DNA of 64,000 bases from contig NZ_VIWO01000003.1 of assembly GCF_007829335.1 (NCBI RefSeq), positions 1-64,000 on the forward strand, given 5' to 3'. The notes under the pieces are model-generated. The model worked only from the letters and a program-made list of their open reading frames with translations, did not search any database and was not told the origin of the DNA. Origin of the DNA: Chitinophaga polysaccharea. Lineage in GTDB: Bacteria; Bacteroidota; Bacteroidia; Chitinophagales; Chitinophagaceae. The position numbers and the translations under genes are program-made. Positions within the stretch are counted from its first letter, which is position 1. Each line of letters begins with the position of its first letter. Positions 25,287 through 33,656 of this stretch are shown piece after piece.

Positions 25287-26042
25287 ATGAAATTGAAACA
25301 TTTATCCCTGTGTATGGGGCTGGTGGTGGCGGGTAGCGCTTCTGCCCAGATCAAATACAGGGACACGGAGAAGAAGCCAACTTTAGTGCCTTACGACAGT
25401 AGTATCGCTTTCCAGCATCTTACACCAGATATTGCCCAACTCACCCTGGTAGGCCAGGAGATCACCTTTCTTAAACTGAATCCGAAACGCGGGGTGAAGA
25501 ACAAGGAAGACTCACTACTGGAGAACATTAAGGTAAAAGCGGCCATAGAAGTGCCTTATAAAAGCGTACTTAGAGGTGGGCATCTTTATACGCCGTATAA
25601 GGCAATAGAGAATAAAACATTCAAAATTGTGGATTACGACCGGAAAAGTGCGGAGTCGGGCGAAGTTACACTGGTATTCACGTTGCGTGATGAAGACCGC
25701 AAGTTGTTGCTGTACCAGGTATCCGCCGACAACCTGGCGGGTACCCCGGTGATTATCAATGGCAATTATGAGTGGATGAAAAGGAAGTATGTAGGAAAAC
25801 AGCTACATCTCCTGAAAGAAAATATAAAAACCACCAATATCCTGGCAGATAACAAGGACTTGAATCTGCGTCAGTCTGACGAATTTTGCTGTACAGACAT
25901 TGCGGTTATTTTCTCCGGAAAACAAAAATTCGGGCAACCTTTTCTGATTGTAAAAAACGGCGAAAATGAAGAATTTGCCGTGGGGCTGGGCAAAAGAAGT
26001 GAATATGTAACCGGCCCGCTGATTGAAGAATTTGGGTTGTAA
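25287..26042 (+). CDS. Secreted protein of unknown function
   Basis: The 252-residue protein starts at 25287 (MKLKHLSLCMGLVVAGSASAQ), a clear Sec signal peptide with cleavage after SASAQ or just before it. The longer in-frame start at 25221 would put 22 residues ahead of the signal. The mature part is polar and predicted beta-rich (for example DIAQLTLVGQEITFLKLNP, then KVKAAIEVPYKSVLRGGHLYTPYKAIENKTFKIVDYD). A C-terminal segment QPFLIVKNGENEEFAVGLGKRSEY follows. I do not recognise the family. It is a single gene ending in a bidirectional terminator. Confidence 0.75.
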   Translation: MKLKHLSLCMGLVVAGSASAQIKYRDTEKKPTLVPYDSSIAFQHLTPDIAQLTLVGQEITFLKLNPKRGVKNKEDSLLENIKVKAAIEVPYKSVLRGGHLYTPYKAIENKTFKIVDYDRKSAESGEVTLVFTLRDEDRKLLLYQVSADNLAGTPVIINGNYEWMKRKYVGKQLHLLKENIKTTNILADNKDLNLRQSDEFCCTDIAVIFSGKQKFGQPFLIVKNGENEEFAVGLGKRSEYVTGPLIEEFGL

Positions 26043-26044
26043 GG

Positions 26045-26075
26045 TAAAACAGAGAGCCGAAAGCTCTCTGTTTTA
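26045..26075. terminator. Bidirectional terminator
   Basis: A 13-bp perfect stem TAAAACAGAGAGC/GCTCTCTGTTTTA (26045-26057 with 26063-26075) with loop CGAAA lies between the convergent genes ending at 26042 and 26086. It is flanked by A on the left and T on the right, so it serves both strands. Confidence 0.85.
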
Positions 26076-26085
26076 TTTTATGCGC

Positions 26086-27285
26086 TTATGCAGGTTGTTC
26101 AAAAAAGCAGCAGCTTCCTCCCACCCAGGTATCTTTACTATTGAATCCTACGCCAATCATTTTGCCTTTGCTGATGCGGGCCAGGTTGTGTACCAACATA
26201 GGACGGGCAGCGCCATCCTGCCAGATATAGATCATGCGTATTTCGCAGATAGCAGGCCCGGTGGGCGTTTCAATAGCAGGTGCATACTTCACTTTATGTT
26301 GCAGGATCCAGTTTTCGGGATCCTGTATACGGTCAATATCTTCCTGGGTAACATCTATCAATACGCCTTGTCCCGCAAAAGAGAACAGGGGCTTTAATAC
26401 GTAGTTTTCCAGGTCGGCCGGAATCACAGGCAACTCATGCAGGAACCAGCTTTTTGGTACATATTCGCTATGAATAAAAGGCATGATGTATTTGCTGATG
26501 CGATAAAACCAGTTGGGATGCGTAATCCACTCTACGTCGAGATCCTGGAAAAGATTTACATGCTCGCCCAGGGAAGCAGATTGCTTTTGCAGATCATCGA
26601 AGATGATACGGTTATAGATACGCTGCACCGGTGTTTTAGCGCCATTGCGCAGGTAATACAATTTCTTCCCGTCTTGTATAAGTTCTGTTAAACACACGGT
26701 TGGAATGCCCAGGCTCTTTTCCGTGCTGTAGAAATCGATTTTTGTTTTTTGCTCTTCTGGTTTTACTTCCAGCAGGATCACTTCTTCCGGTGCGTAAGGC
26801 CCTACAATCATATCCCTGAGCAACTCATAGTAGGCTGCTTCATCTAGCCCGTTAAAGAAATTATTGAGGTGGTCAGGAATATCGAAATGCGTTTTAAACT
26901 GCCGGGCCATTACCTCCTGGAAAGCCAGCATGGTAGGGAATCCCTGAAGTTCTATCAGCTGCGGTACCAGTTCGCCGGAGGCTGTTTTACAAACTGCAAA
27001 ATCAATTACGATAAAGTGAGGATGTTCATTTTCGCGCGGCACCTTCAGTGCAGGGGGAATGGCATCCTGGGTAATTGTTTTGAAGTCGGGCCGGAGCAAT
27101 ACTTCCACGATTTCTTCGCAGGCCTGCACCAGTTTACTACCTAGTGCGGCTGGAACAAAAACAGGGGTTTCTGCAATCCGGAAAGACGGGGCTACGCCGG
27201 CATCGGTCGCAATACCATCCAGGAAAGCCTGGTATTGTTCAGGGGTAAATTGTTGATTATAGGATGTTCTGACGTCTGGAATCAT
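26086..27285 (-). CDS. Putative ATP-grasp-like ligase (glutathionylspermidine-synthase-like fold), last gene of the amidoligase cluster
   Basis: The product has 399 residues if started at 27285 (MIPDVRTSYNQQF), 10 nt after the stop of the upstream amidotransferase gene. In-frame ATGs at 27315 and 27381 would overlap that gene. Late in the protein it has an ATP-grasp-like series: YVLKPLFSFAGQGVLID (lysine and glycine loop), WILQHKVKYAP, then CEIRMIYIW and GKMIGVGFNSKDTWVGGS. An N-terminal part with HFIVIDFAVCKTASGELVPQLIELQGFP carries a second acidic, possibly metal-binding segment. The order suggests a permuted ATP-grasp. I infer an ATP-dependent amide-bond ligase; the family name and substrate are unknown to me. 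Close spacing with the genes upstream suggests one operon. Confidence 0.65.
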   Translation of the reverse strand: MIPDVRTSYNQQFTPEQYQAFLDGIATDAGVAPSFRIAETPVFVPAALGSKLVQACEEIVEVLLRPDFKTITQDAIPPALKVPRENEHPHFIVIDFAVCKTASGELVPQLIELQGFPTMLAFQEVMARQFKTHFDIPDHLNNFFNGLDEAAYYELLRDMIVGPYAPEEVILLEVKPEEQKTKIDFYSTEKSLGIPTVCLTELIQDGKKLYYLRNGAKTPVQRIYNRIIFDDLQKQSASLGEHVNLFQDLDVEWITHPNWFYRISKYIMPFIHSEYVPKSWFLHELPVIPADLENYVLKPLFSFAGQGVLIDVTQEDIDRIQDPENWILQHKVKYAPAIETPTGPAICEIRMIYIWQDGAARPMLVHNLARISKGKMIGVGFNSKDTWVGGSCCFFEQPA

Positions 27286-27295
27286 GATGTTTTCA

Positions 27296-28192
27296 TTAAA
27301 AGAACGAGTGTTCATTATCTGTATGGGCGGCCACCTGTACCAATCGTTCGATGGCTGCGAGTCTTTCTGAGAGTTGGCCATAAATGGCGTAGTCGAGGAA
27401 AGCGGTAATGAACCGGTCGTGAGTAAGCATAATCTTATCCGGGTCTGTTAGCTGGCTGATCATGCTGTTGTATTTTTCCATGCCGTGGTGATCTATCACC
27501 TGTTTTTTCTTTTCGTTCTGCTGAAGGTACATGTGCATACCTGCAGCATCGGCTTCGGGGTGGAACTGTGTACCAATGAAATGCTCATTGAAGCGGATGG
27601 CCATGGTGGCGCGTTCCAAAGGCACATGCGGTCTTTCTTTTTCCAGCGCCAGTACATGCCCGCCCATGGCTTGCAGATTTGCGTAGTTCAGCTCTATTAC
27701 CTGCCAGTCGCGGCTATCTACAATATAAAAAGGGTCAGGGAGGGCGCTGAACACTTTTTCCTGCATACCAGCTGCGGATTTATGTACGGGGAAAACGCCG
27801 AAAGCAGGTGATTTACGCTTACAAACATTGCCCAACTGGTAGTACCGGCACATGATCTGGTAAGAGTGACAAATAAAAAACGCCGGCTTTTTAACTTTCT
27901 CTGTACGGTTCCATTCCAATAAATCTTCTACCAGGGAAAAATAGGCGTTTTCCCAGTCGCTTCCTTCACTGGCAACGGGGCTACCGGGTCCGCCGGTAGA
28001 AATATAGATATCATAGCTGGTGTCGGGAACTTGTATCTGCTGCCTTACTTCAAATTCATCAAATTGAAGGTCCAGCGCATGCATGCTGGCATATTTCGTC
28101 AATATTTCACGGATACAGCGCATTCCTTCGTTAGGAACACCTTCGTACATATCCAGCACAGCCACCTTCCAGCTTTTTTTAGTTGGATGCAT
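27296..28192 (-). CDS. Class I glutamine amidotransferase-like protein
   Basis: The 298-residue protein has the GATase1 triad: C108 in FFICHSYQI, and H211 with E213 in GTQFHPEAD. The oxyanion part YISTGGPGSPV lies near residue 60. Such domains release ammonia from glutamine for a partner synthase, or hydrolyse gamma-glutamyl amide bonds. No synthase domain is fused, so the partner would be one of the ligases in the cluster. The C-terminal extension of about 60 residues (to IERLVQVAAHTDNEHSFF) is helical and could be a docking region. It lies between the GCS2 ligase gene (23 nt gap) and the ATP-grasp-like gene (10 nt gap). Confidence 0.85.
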   Translation of the reverse strand: MHPTKKSWKVAVLDMYEGVPNEGMRCIREILTKYASMHALDLQFDEFEVRQQIQVPDTSYDIYISTGGPGSPVASEGSDWENAYFSLVEDLLEWNRTEKVKKPAFFICHSYQIMCRYYQLGNVCKRKSPAFGVFPVHKSAAGMQEKVFSALPDPFYIVDSRDWQVIELNYANLQAMGGHVLALEKERPHVPLERATMAIRFNEHFIGTQFHPEADAAGMHMYLQQNEKKKQVIDHHGMEKYNSMISQLTDPDKIMLTHDRFITAFLDYAIYGQLSERLAAIERLVQVAAHTDNEHSFF

Positions 28193-28215
28193 ACTGCAAA
28201 ATTACGAAATATGGA

Positions 28216-29316
28216 CTAACAGCCCCGCAGAAACTGGTCATGAATGAAATCGGTCACTGCTACGAGGTCGTTGGTATCGGCAAACACCTGCAGTTGTTTG
28301 TCGGCGCCGGTACCAGTTTCCATGAGCCTGGTGGTAGCTGCAATCACGTCGCGGCTGCCAAGATCGTCTACTACATCGTCTATGAAGTCGAGCAACTCAA
28401 AGATCAGGGACCGGGTGTTTACTTCTATCTCTTTACCGAAGTCGATCAGGTTGCCGTCGATACCATAACGGGAGGCCCTCCATTTGTTTTCGTTGATCAG
28501 GGCGCGGTTATAGATAATGAAGTTGAGATTTTGCATGCGCAGCTTGTAAATTTTTGCGCACACTGCCTGGAACAGGCCGGCTATCATAATAGTATCGTCC
28601 AGGGTAAGCGGTACATCGCAGATCCGGAACTCTACCGTATTAAAGAAAGGGTGGACTCTTAAATCCCACCACACTTTTTTGGCATTGTCGATACAATTGG
28701 TTTTAACCAGTAGTTTGATATAGTTGTCGTATTCCTCTATGCTGGCGAAATAATCGGGTATGCCGGTACGGGGAAATTTGTCGAAAACCTTGGTACGGAA
28801 GGATTTGAAACCGGTATTTCTGCCTTCCCAGAAAGGGGAATTGGTACTGAGTGCAAATATGTGCGGGAGAAAGTACCTAACGGAGTTGGCTATATGAATA
28901 GCCATTTCCCGGTTTTCCATGCCCACATGCACATGCAGCCCAAAGATGAGGTTAGAACGGGCAGCGTCCTGCATTTCGTTTACGATTTCGAAATACCGGG
29001 GATGGTCGGTGATAAGCTGTTTTTCCCATTTACTGAAGGGATGCGTACCAGAAGCGCCAATGTGAAAGCCCAGGTCGCCGGCTATTTGTGCAATAGTGCG
29101 GCGTAGCAGGGCTACATCAGCCCTGGCCTCATGGATATCGGCACAGATGCGGGTACCTACTTCCACCACAGCCTGGTGAAACTCGGCCTTTACCTGGTCG
29201 CTGATCACCTTGTGTGCCTGTTCTACTATCTTTTGTTCGTGTGATCTGAGCTCGCGGGTAGTAGGGTCAATTACCATGTATTCCTCTTCGATGCCGAGCG
29301 TGAAGGCCTTAAACAT
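28216..29316 (-). CDS. Carboxylate-amine ligase of the GCS2/YbdK family
   Basis: The 366-residue enzyme has the glutamine-synthetase-like fold of glutamate-cysteine ligase type 2. It shows TLGIEEEYMVIDP at the N-terminus (metal-binding glutamates), HPFSKW near 92, FGLHVHVGMENRE near 125, the NSPFWEGRNTGFKSFRT segment near 158 and the WDLRVHPFFNTVEFRICDVPLT segment near 220. The family includes glutamate-cysteine ligases and YbdK proteins with weak activity of this type. The natural substrates of members outside glutathione producers are unclear. Here it is grouped with two ATP-grasp-like proteins and an amidotransferase, suggesting gamma-glutamyl or similar amide formation in a pathway I cannot name. 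Confidence 0.9.
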   Translation of the reverse strand: MFKAFTLGIEEEYMVIDPTTRELRSHEQKIVEQAHKVISDQVKAEFHQAVVEVGTRICADIHEARADVALLRRTIAQIAGDLGFHIGASGTHPFSKWEKQLITDHPRYFEIVNEMQDAARSNLIFGLHVHVGMENREMAIHIANSVRYFLPHIFALSTNSPFWEGRNTGFKSFRTKVFDKFPRTGIPDYFASIEEYDNYIKLLVKTNCIDNAKKVWWDLRVHPFFNTVEFRICDVPLTLDDTIMIAGLFQAVCAKIYKLRMQNLNFIIYNRALINENKWRASRYGIDGNLIDFGKEIEVNTRSLIFELLDFIDDVVDDLGSRDVIAATTRLMETGTGADKQLQVFADTNDLVAVTDFIHDQFLRGC

Positions 29317-29446
29317 GTAGTGTATTTTTAGCTGTGAGCTGTTACCGGCTTACAGCATCGGTTAATGTTTTTATATAGTTGTCGGTTTTTTGCAGTGCTG
29401 CCCGGATATGGATAATATTACTTTCAAAAAAGCGAATTGTTGTTTA

Positions 29447-29454
29447 CAAATGTA
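29447..29454 (-). promoter_or_regulatory. Candidate internal -7 element upstream of the GCS2 gene
   Basis: TACATTTG on the minus strand is a full -7 match, in the 154-bp gap between the ATP-grasp gene and the GCS2 gene. No good -33 element is seen. It could start a transcript for the last three genes of the cluster. Confidence 0.3.
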
Positions 29455-29470
29455 GCGTAGTAAAATGGAA

Positions 29471-30532
29471 TCATTTTTCTTTTGGCTGTTTTTTAACAGG
29501 GCTTTTTTTCGCTGTTGCTTTTCGTTCCGTGGGGGCCGCTTCTTTCTTCGCTTTAGGAGCAGCCGTTTTCTTTTTTTCGCTTGCAGCTTTACTTCTTGCC
29601 GGACTGCGTTGCACAAACCTGCCCCAGGTCAGATTATCCTTTCCCGGCTTCTGTGCAATAGCTCTTTCAATGGCATAACGGGCACTGGTTTCCACTATCC
29701 ACTCAAAATGCTCTGCGCCGATAGAGTGTAAATCGGCATCGGGTGCAGGGTTGCAGAAGTCGATCGCATAAGGAACGCCGCTGCGTACGGCTATTTCCAC
29801 GGTATTGAAGTCGTAGCCCAGGTATTGATTCAGCGTTTGTACGTGTTGGGTAATTTGTTCCAGCAGGGCGGGAGAGGACGTATAGTTGGCGTCATAGCGC
29901 AAATGGTGTGGGTGCCGGGGATTATACGGCATAATCCGCACTTCTGTTCCACCTATGCAGAAACAGCGAAAATATTGACTGAAATCAATTTCTTCCTGCA
30001 GCATCATCACCAGTTGCCCGGTTTCACTGTGTTGGCGGAAGAAGTCCTCTTTATCCTCGAGGCGGTACACATGTTTCCAGCCGCCGCCCGCATAGGGTTT
30101 CATGTAAGCGGGGAAACCCACGTAATCGAAAATCGTATTCCAGTCGAACGGGTAAATGAGGTTACGGAATGATTTGTCGTTGGTATCTTCCGGGTGTTTA
30201 TTGGAGGGTAGGAGTACCGTACGGGGTACGGGGACGCCTACTTTTTCGGCCAGTGCATTATTGAAGAACTTATCATCAGCGCTCCACCAGAAGGGATTGT
30301 TGATGACGGCAGTTCCTGCCATGGCAGCGTTTTTAAGATAAGCCCGATAAAATGGCACATCCTGGGAAATGCGATCTATGATAACGGCGTAGCCGGAATC
30401 GGCGCCCTGCATCACTTTGTCGATGGTTACAAACTCGGCGAAGATGCCGGGGGGATTGATACGGTTCACCCGGTCTACAAATGCCTGGGGAAAAGTGTTT
30501 TCCTGTCCGAAGAGAATACCAATTTTTTTCAT
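29471..30532 (-). CDS. ATP-grasp ligase with lysine/alanine-rich C-terminal tail
   Basis: The 353-residue protein has an ATP-grasp core: a pre-ATP-grasp start MKKIGILFGQENTFP, then NPFWWSADDKFFNNALAEKVGVPVPRT near 80-105. FPAYMKPYAGGGWKHVYRL near 142 gives the nucleotide-binding lysine and glycine loop, and LQEEIDFSQYFRCFCIGG lies near 180. NTVEIAVRSGVPYAIDFCNPAPDAD near 245 gives the metal ligands. It should activate a carboxylate as acyl phosphate and join it to an amine. The last 45 residues or so are a Lys/Ala/Pro-rich, histone H1-like tail that may bind nucleic acid or an acidic partner. It lies 6 nt after the esterase gene and is the second gene of the cluster. Confidence 0.82.
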   Translation of the reverse strand: MKKIGILFGQENTFPQAFVDRVNRINPPGIFAEFVTIDKVMQGADSGYAVIIDRISQDVPFYRAYLKNAAMAGTAVINNPFWWSADDKFFNNALAEKVGVPVPRTVLLPSNKHPEDTNDKSFRNLIYPFDWNTIFDYVGFPAYMKPYAGGGWKHVYRLEDKEDFFRQHSETGQLVMMLQEEIDFSQYFRCFCIGGTEVRIMPYNPRHPHHLRYDANYTSSPALLEQITQHVQTLNQYLGYDFNTVEIAVRSGVPYAIDFCNPAPDADLHSIGAEHFEWIVETSARYAIERAIAQKPGKDNLTWGRFVQRSPARSKAASEKKKTAAPKAKKEAAPTERKATAKKSPVKKQPKEK

Positions 30533-30538
30533 ATCCTG

Positions 30539-31246
30539 CTACTTGATAAGTGAGATATAGTGCGGTAACATTTCCCGCCATACAGCCCAGTCATGGGTCG
30601 TTTGGGGGCGTATGTCCAGCCAGTGGGCAATTTTTTTATGGGCAAGTATGCCTGACAACTGTTCGTTTTGTGGCCGGGTCACATCCCGGTCCGCTACGCC
30701 GAGCACAATACCCATTCTCCATAGGTCTGCATGTTCATTATCTGGCATGAAGTCGGCGGGATTGTTATAGTACACGGTATCATTGTAATAGCCATCTACT
30801 CTTGGTTTGATATCAAATACACCGCTCAGGCTAAAGAGGTACGATACTTTATCCGGGTGCCGGAAGGCAAAGTTGGCAGCATGGTATCCACCAAAGCTAC
30901 AGCCCGCTGAAACAATGCGCTGATAGCCGGTTTCGGCTTCTATCCTGGGAAGTACTTCCTGCATCAGCAATTGGTCATAACAGGAATGATTATACGCTCT
31001 TTCTTCCGGTGTAATATCTTTATTATACCAGCTGAAGGCATCGATGCTATCAGGGCAATAAACTTTTATTCTGCCTTCTTCAATAAACCAGCTGATGGCG
31101 TCGATCAGGCCAAAATCTTTACTCTCATAGTAGCGTCCCATGGAGGTAGGGAATAGCAGCAGGGGATATCCGCTGTCACCGAATACCAGCATCTCAAAGT
31201 CTTTTCCCAGGTTGGGCGAATGCCATTTCAAATAGTTTTCAGTCAC
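30539..31246 (-). CDS. Esterase of the alpha/beta-hydrolase fold
   Basis: The 235-residue cytoplasmic enzyme has the nucleophile motif GCSFGG with S117 and a late histidine H218 in QTTHDWAVW. An acid is likely in LGVADRDVTRPQ near residue 180. The start EMLVFGDSGYPLLLFPTSMGRYYE with CPDSIDAFSWYNKDI is typical of the esterase D/PF00756 group. It is first in the minus-strand cluster with the ATP-grasp, GCS2 and amidotransferase genes. It could release a product as a free acid or remove a protecting ester. No signal peptide is visible. Substrate unknown. Confidence 0.85.
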   Translation of the reverse strand: MTENYLKWHSPNLGKDFEMLVFGDSGYPLLLFPTSMGRYYESKDFGLIDAISWFIEEGRIKVYCPDSIDAFSWYNKDITPEERAYNHSCYDQLLMQEVLPRIEAETGYQRIVSAGCSFGGYHAANFAFRHPDKVSYLFSLSGVFDIKPRVDGYYNDTVYYNNPADFMPDNEHADLWRMGIVLGVADRDVTRPQNEQLSGILAHKKIAHWLDIRPQTTHDWAVWREMLPHYISLIK

Positions 31247-31303
31247 AGGAAAGCGTTTAGTTAAATTTAAAGAAGATTATTGGTTTATTGGTAAATTGTT
31301 GGC

Positions 31304-32056
31304 ATGCAGACAAGTCGACATGATATTCCCTCCGTATACCTGCAACGACAGGTGAGACTAGAGGCCTGGTGGGAGGGGCCTGCGCCTTCCATATTGCTGC
31401 TGGTAAATGATGGACAAGAGCTGGAAGCATTGTTACCGCCGGATTTGCCCGCATCTGTATTGATCGTAGGTATTTATGCCAGTGAGCAACGTCGAGCTGA
31501 ATATGGTACTGCAGGTGTATTGGATTACCTGGGTCAGGGGGCGCTGGCGGAAAATTACACCCGTTTTATACTCCGGGAGATGTTGCCCTATTTGCAACAA
31601 CAGTATCCGGATACGGAGATCCGGCAGCGTGCTTTTGCCGGCTTCTCCCTGGGAGGCCTATCTGCCCTGGATATTGTGTGGCGCTATCCGGATCTTTTCC
31701 AGCTGGCTGGCGTATTTTCCGGGTCGCTCTGGTGGCGGAGCAAGCCTCTGGGCGGCGATTACCAGGACGATAAGGACCGTATTATGCACCAGTTAGTCCG
31801 CCAGGGGACCTATCATACAGGGCAACAGTTTTTCTTTGAATGCGGTACCGATGATGAAACGGCCGACCGCAACCAGAATGGCATCATTGACAGCATTGAT
31901 GATACCCTCGACTTAATAAAGGAGCTGGTGTTAAAAGGATATAGACGTAATGAGGAGGTATTTTACGTGGAGGTAAAGAACGGGCGGCACGATGTAAGTA
32001 CCTGGAAAATTGCCATGGACCTGTTTCTAGGGCTGCCTTTCTTTCACCGCGACTAA
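31304..32056 (+). CDS. Second esterase of the PF00756 type, divergent from the cluster
   Basis: The 250-residue protein has GFSLGG with S115, followed by LSALDIVWRYPDLFQLAGVFSGSLWWRS, typical of the esterase D family. The histidine is H229 in NGRHDVSTW, and a likely acid lies in FFECGTDDETADRNQNGIIDS near residue 180-200. No signal peptide is visible. It is divergent from the other esterase gene across 57 bp, so both directions could share control. It is convergent with the OmpA-family gene, with only 8 nt between the stops. Two different esterases beside three possible ligases suggest that ester or amide chemistry is the business of this locus. Confidence 0.85.
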   Translation: MQTSRHDIPSVYLQRQVRLEAWWEGPAPSILLLVNDGQELEALLPPDLPASVLIVGIYASEQRRAEYGTAGVLDYLGQGALAENYTRFILREMLPYLQQQYPDTEIRQRAFAGFSLGGLSALDIVWRYPDLFQLAGVFSGSLWWRSKPLGGDYQDDKDRIMHQLVRQGTYHTGQQFFFECGTDDETADRNQNGIIDSIDDTLDLIKELVLKGYRRNEEVFYVEVKNGRHDVSTWKIAMDLFLGLPFFHRD

Positions 32057-32064
32057 CCAAATCG

Positions 32065-33513
32065 TTATTGCGAAAGGTGATAAATCACAATTTCTACCCG
32101 CCTGTTTTTTCTTCTGCCAGCTACGGTGTTATTGTCCGCCACAGGAACAGATTCCCCCATGCCCGTCACCTCCGTGATATGAATGGCAGGGTCTTTTTCA
32201 CGAATATAGTCTGATACGGTAAATGCCCTGCGCATGGATAGTTCCTGGTTGTACACCGGTGTACCGGTATTGTCCGTATGCCCGGTTACGGTAACGGATA
32301 TATGCTCCCCTGCAGGAATGCGGGCAATGAGGCTATCCAATGCCCCCAGCATCTGGTGGTTCAGCTGGTGGCTGTTGACTTCGAACAGGAGGTCGGGAAT
32401 CAACAGGGTATCGGCGTGTGTAACCGGTACTGTGACTTCGCCGGCAGGCTGACAACTGATAAATTCCACTCTTTCTGTAGAATCGCCACCGGGAGCGCAT
32501 TTTCCTATACCGGCAATGACAAAGTCATCAAAACTGTATCCCTTTTGATATACCAGGTAGGAAGCTACCGCTTTTGCGCGGTCCTGGCCCAGGATTTCAT
32601 TATATTTTTCGTTGGTATGCCGGAACACATAGCCGGTCAGTTTTATTTTGTTGCGGACATTGTCTCCCTGCAACTGTAATATTTTTTCCAATTGTGAGCT
32701 GTAGGCAGAATTAATATACCGGGTACCAGGCACAAAGAAATCGTTTTTCAACAGCAGGGTATCACAGGTGCCTTTGCTGAAGAAAACGGTTTGTAACGTA
32801 GGGGCTACCGGTTGAAGTCCCATATCGTTATTAGGAGAAATATAGTGGTGACGGTCGTGTTGTGCATAAAGTACTTTTTTGGTTGCAGGCGCACTGGCGC
32901 AGAGCTGGCCGGAGAGAGGTGTGAGTGATATACTGTCGATGCTCAGGTAGTAATCGGCCTTATCGGGATAATTGGCGGTAGACGTATCAAAGTTCCCAAT
33001 CACCAGGTGGTTAGCAGCAGCAGCGGCCGTAAACGTTTTTTCCAGTACTGTCCATTTGTTTTCCTGGTGTTTGTCGGTGGTGCGGGAGAAGTAGAAAGTG
33101 GGTGCTACCTGGAGGGGGCGAGGCGTCCAGCGATATACGGCGGCAGTATCAAACAGTACCGCGGGGAACGGATAAGGGCGATCTTCGTCCATCAACAGGT
33201 ATATTTTCAGCCGGTACTGTTGTCCTTTCTGTAAGGGGCAAAGCAGCTGGGTTTGGCTGTAGGTGCGGAAGTCAGGATCAATGCTGCTGTAAAGGGTAAG
33301 GGTAATATAGCGGTTGCCTTTATCTGCGGTATACATCAGTTTACTGGTGTTGGGTGCTACCGATTCCCAGGCTGCGGGTGCACAGGGATAGCTGTATTCT
33401 GTACAGATGTTTACGTCCGTGAAACCTGCATTGGCAATCATGTTTTGTGCCCGGAGGTTGATGGAAGCAATAAAGGTAGCAAGGAGCAACAGCGTATAAC
33501 GTAGATAGGACAA
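32065..33513 (-). CDS. OmpA-family outer membrane protein
   Basis: The 482-residue protein has a signal peptide (to about residue 22). A beta-rich N-terminal domain of about 25-200 resembles carbohydrate-binding or jelly-roll modules (FTDVNICTEYSYPCAPAAW and VIGNFDTS segments). A C-terminal OmpA-like peptidoglycan-binding domain from about 370 includes ISVTVTGHTDNTGTPVYNQELSMRRAFTVSDYI and GRRKNRRVEIVI. An additional OmpA-like segment appears at about 245-345 (KLTGYVFRHTNEKYNEILGQDRAKAVASYL), so the module may be duplicated. It should tie the outer membrane to peptidoglycan. Single gene on the minus strand, following the terminator of the TonB receptor gene. Confidence 0.82.
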   Translation of the reverse strand: MSYLRYTLLLLATFIASINLRAQNMIANAGFTDVNICTEYSYPCAPAAWESVAPNTSKLMYTADKGNRYITLTLYSSIDPDFRTYSQTQLLCPLQKGQQYRLKIYLLMDEDRPYPFPAVLFDTAAVYRWTPRPLQVAPTFYFSRTTDKHQENKWTVLEKTFTAAAAANHLVIGNFDTSTANYPDKADYYLSIDSISLTPLSGQLCASAPATKKVLYAQHDRHHYISPNNDMGLQPVAPTLQTVFFSKGTCDTLLLKNDFFVPGTRYINSAYSSQLEKILQLQGDNVRNKIKLTGYVFRHTNEKYNEILGQDRAKAVASYLVYQKGYSFDDFVIAGIGKCAPGGDSTERVEFISCQPAGEVTVPVTHADTLLIPDLLFEVNSHQLNHQMLGALDSLIARIPAGEHISVTVTGHTDNTGTPVYNQELSMRRAFTVSDYIREKDPAIHITEVTGMGESVPVADNNTVAGRRKNRRVEIVIYHLSQ

Positions 33514-33594
33514 GGGCAGATAGTTTGGAGGATAACGATGGCAGAGTGGGGATTATTGTAGAAGGCCGGGAGGACGGTAATCTTGGAAAGTTGA

Positions 33595-33641
33595 TAAAAT
33601 AGAAAAACCCTCCGTGTCTATACGGAGGGTTTTCTATTTTA
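33595..33641 (-). terminator. Terminator of the Oar-like TonB receptor gene
   Basis: A 20-bp stem (33595-33615 with 33622-33641) has one bulged A and a 6-nt loop, with ACGGAGGG/CCCTCCGT at its core. It lies 15 nt after the stop codon at 33657. On the minus strand the core stem is followed by TTTTT. Confidence 0.85.
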
Positions 33642-33656
33642 TAAGCTAGAAAATGA

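Noticed and set aside
29371..29616. 81-residue very basic open frame on the minus strand
   Set aside because: It is another reading frame of the A-rich tail of the ATP-grasp gene; its basic composition follows from that base composition.
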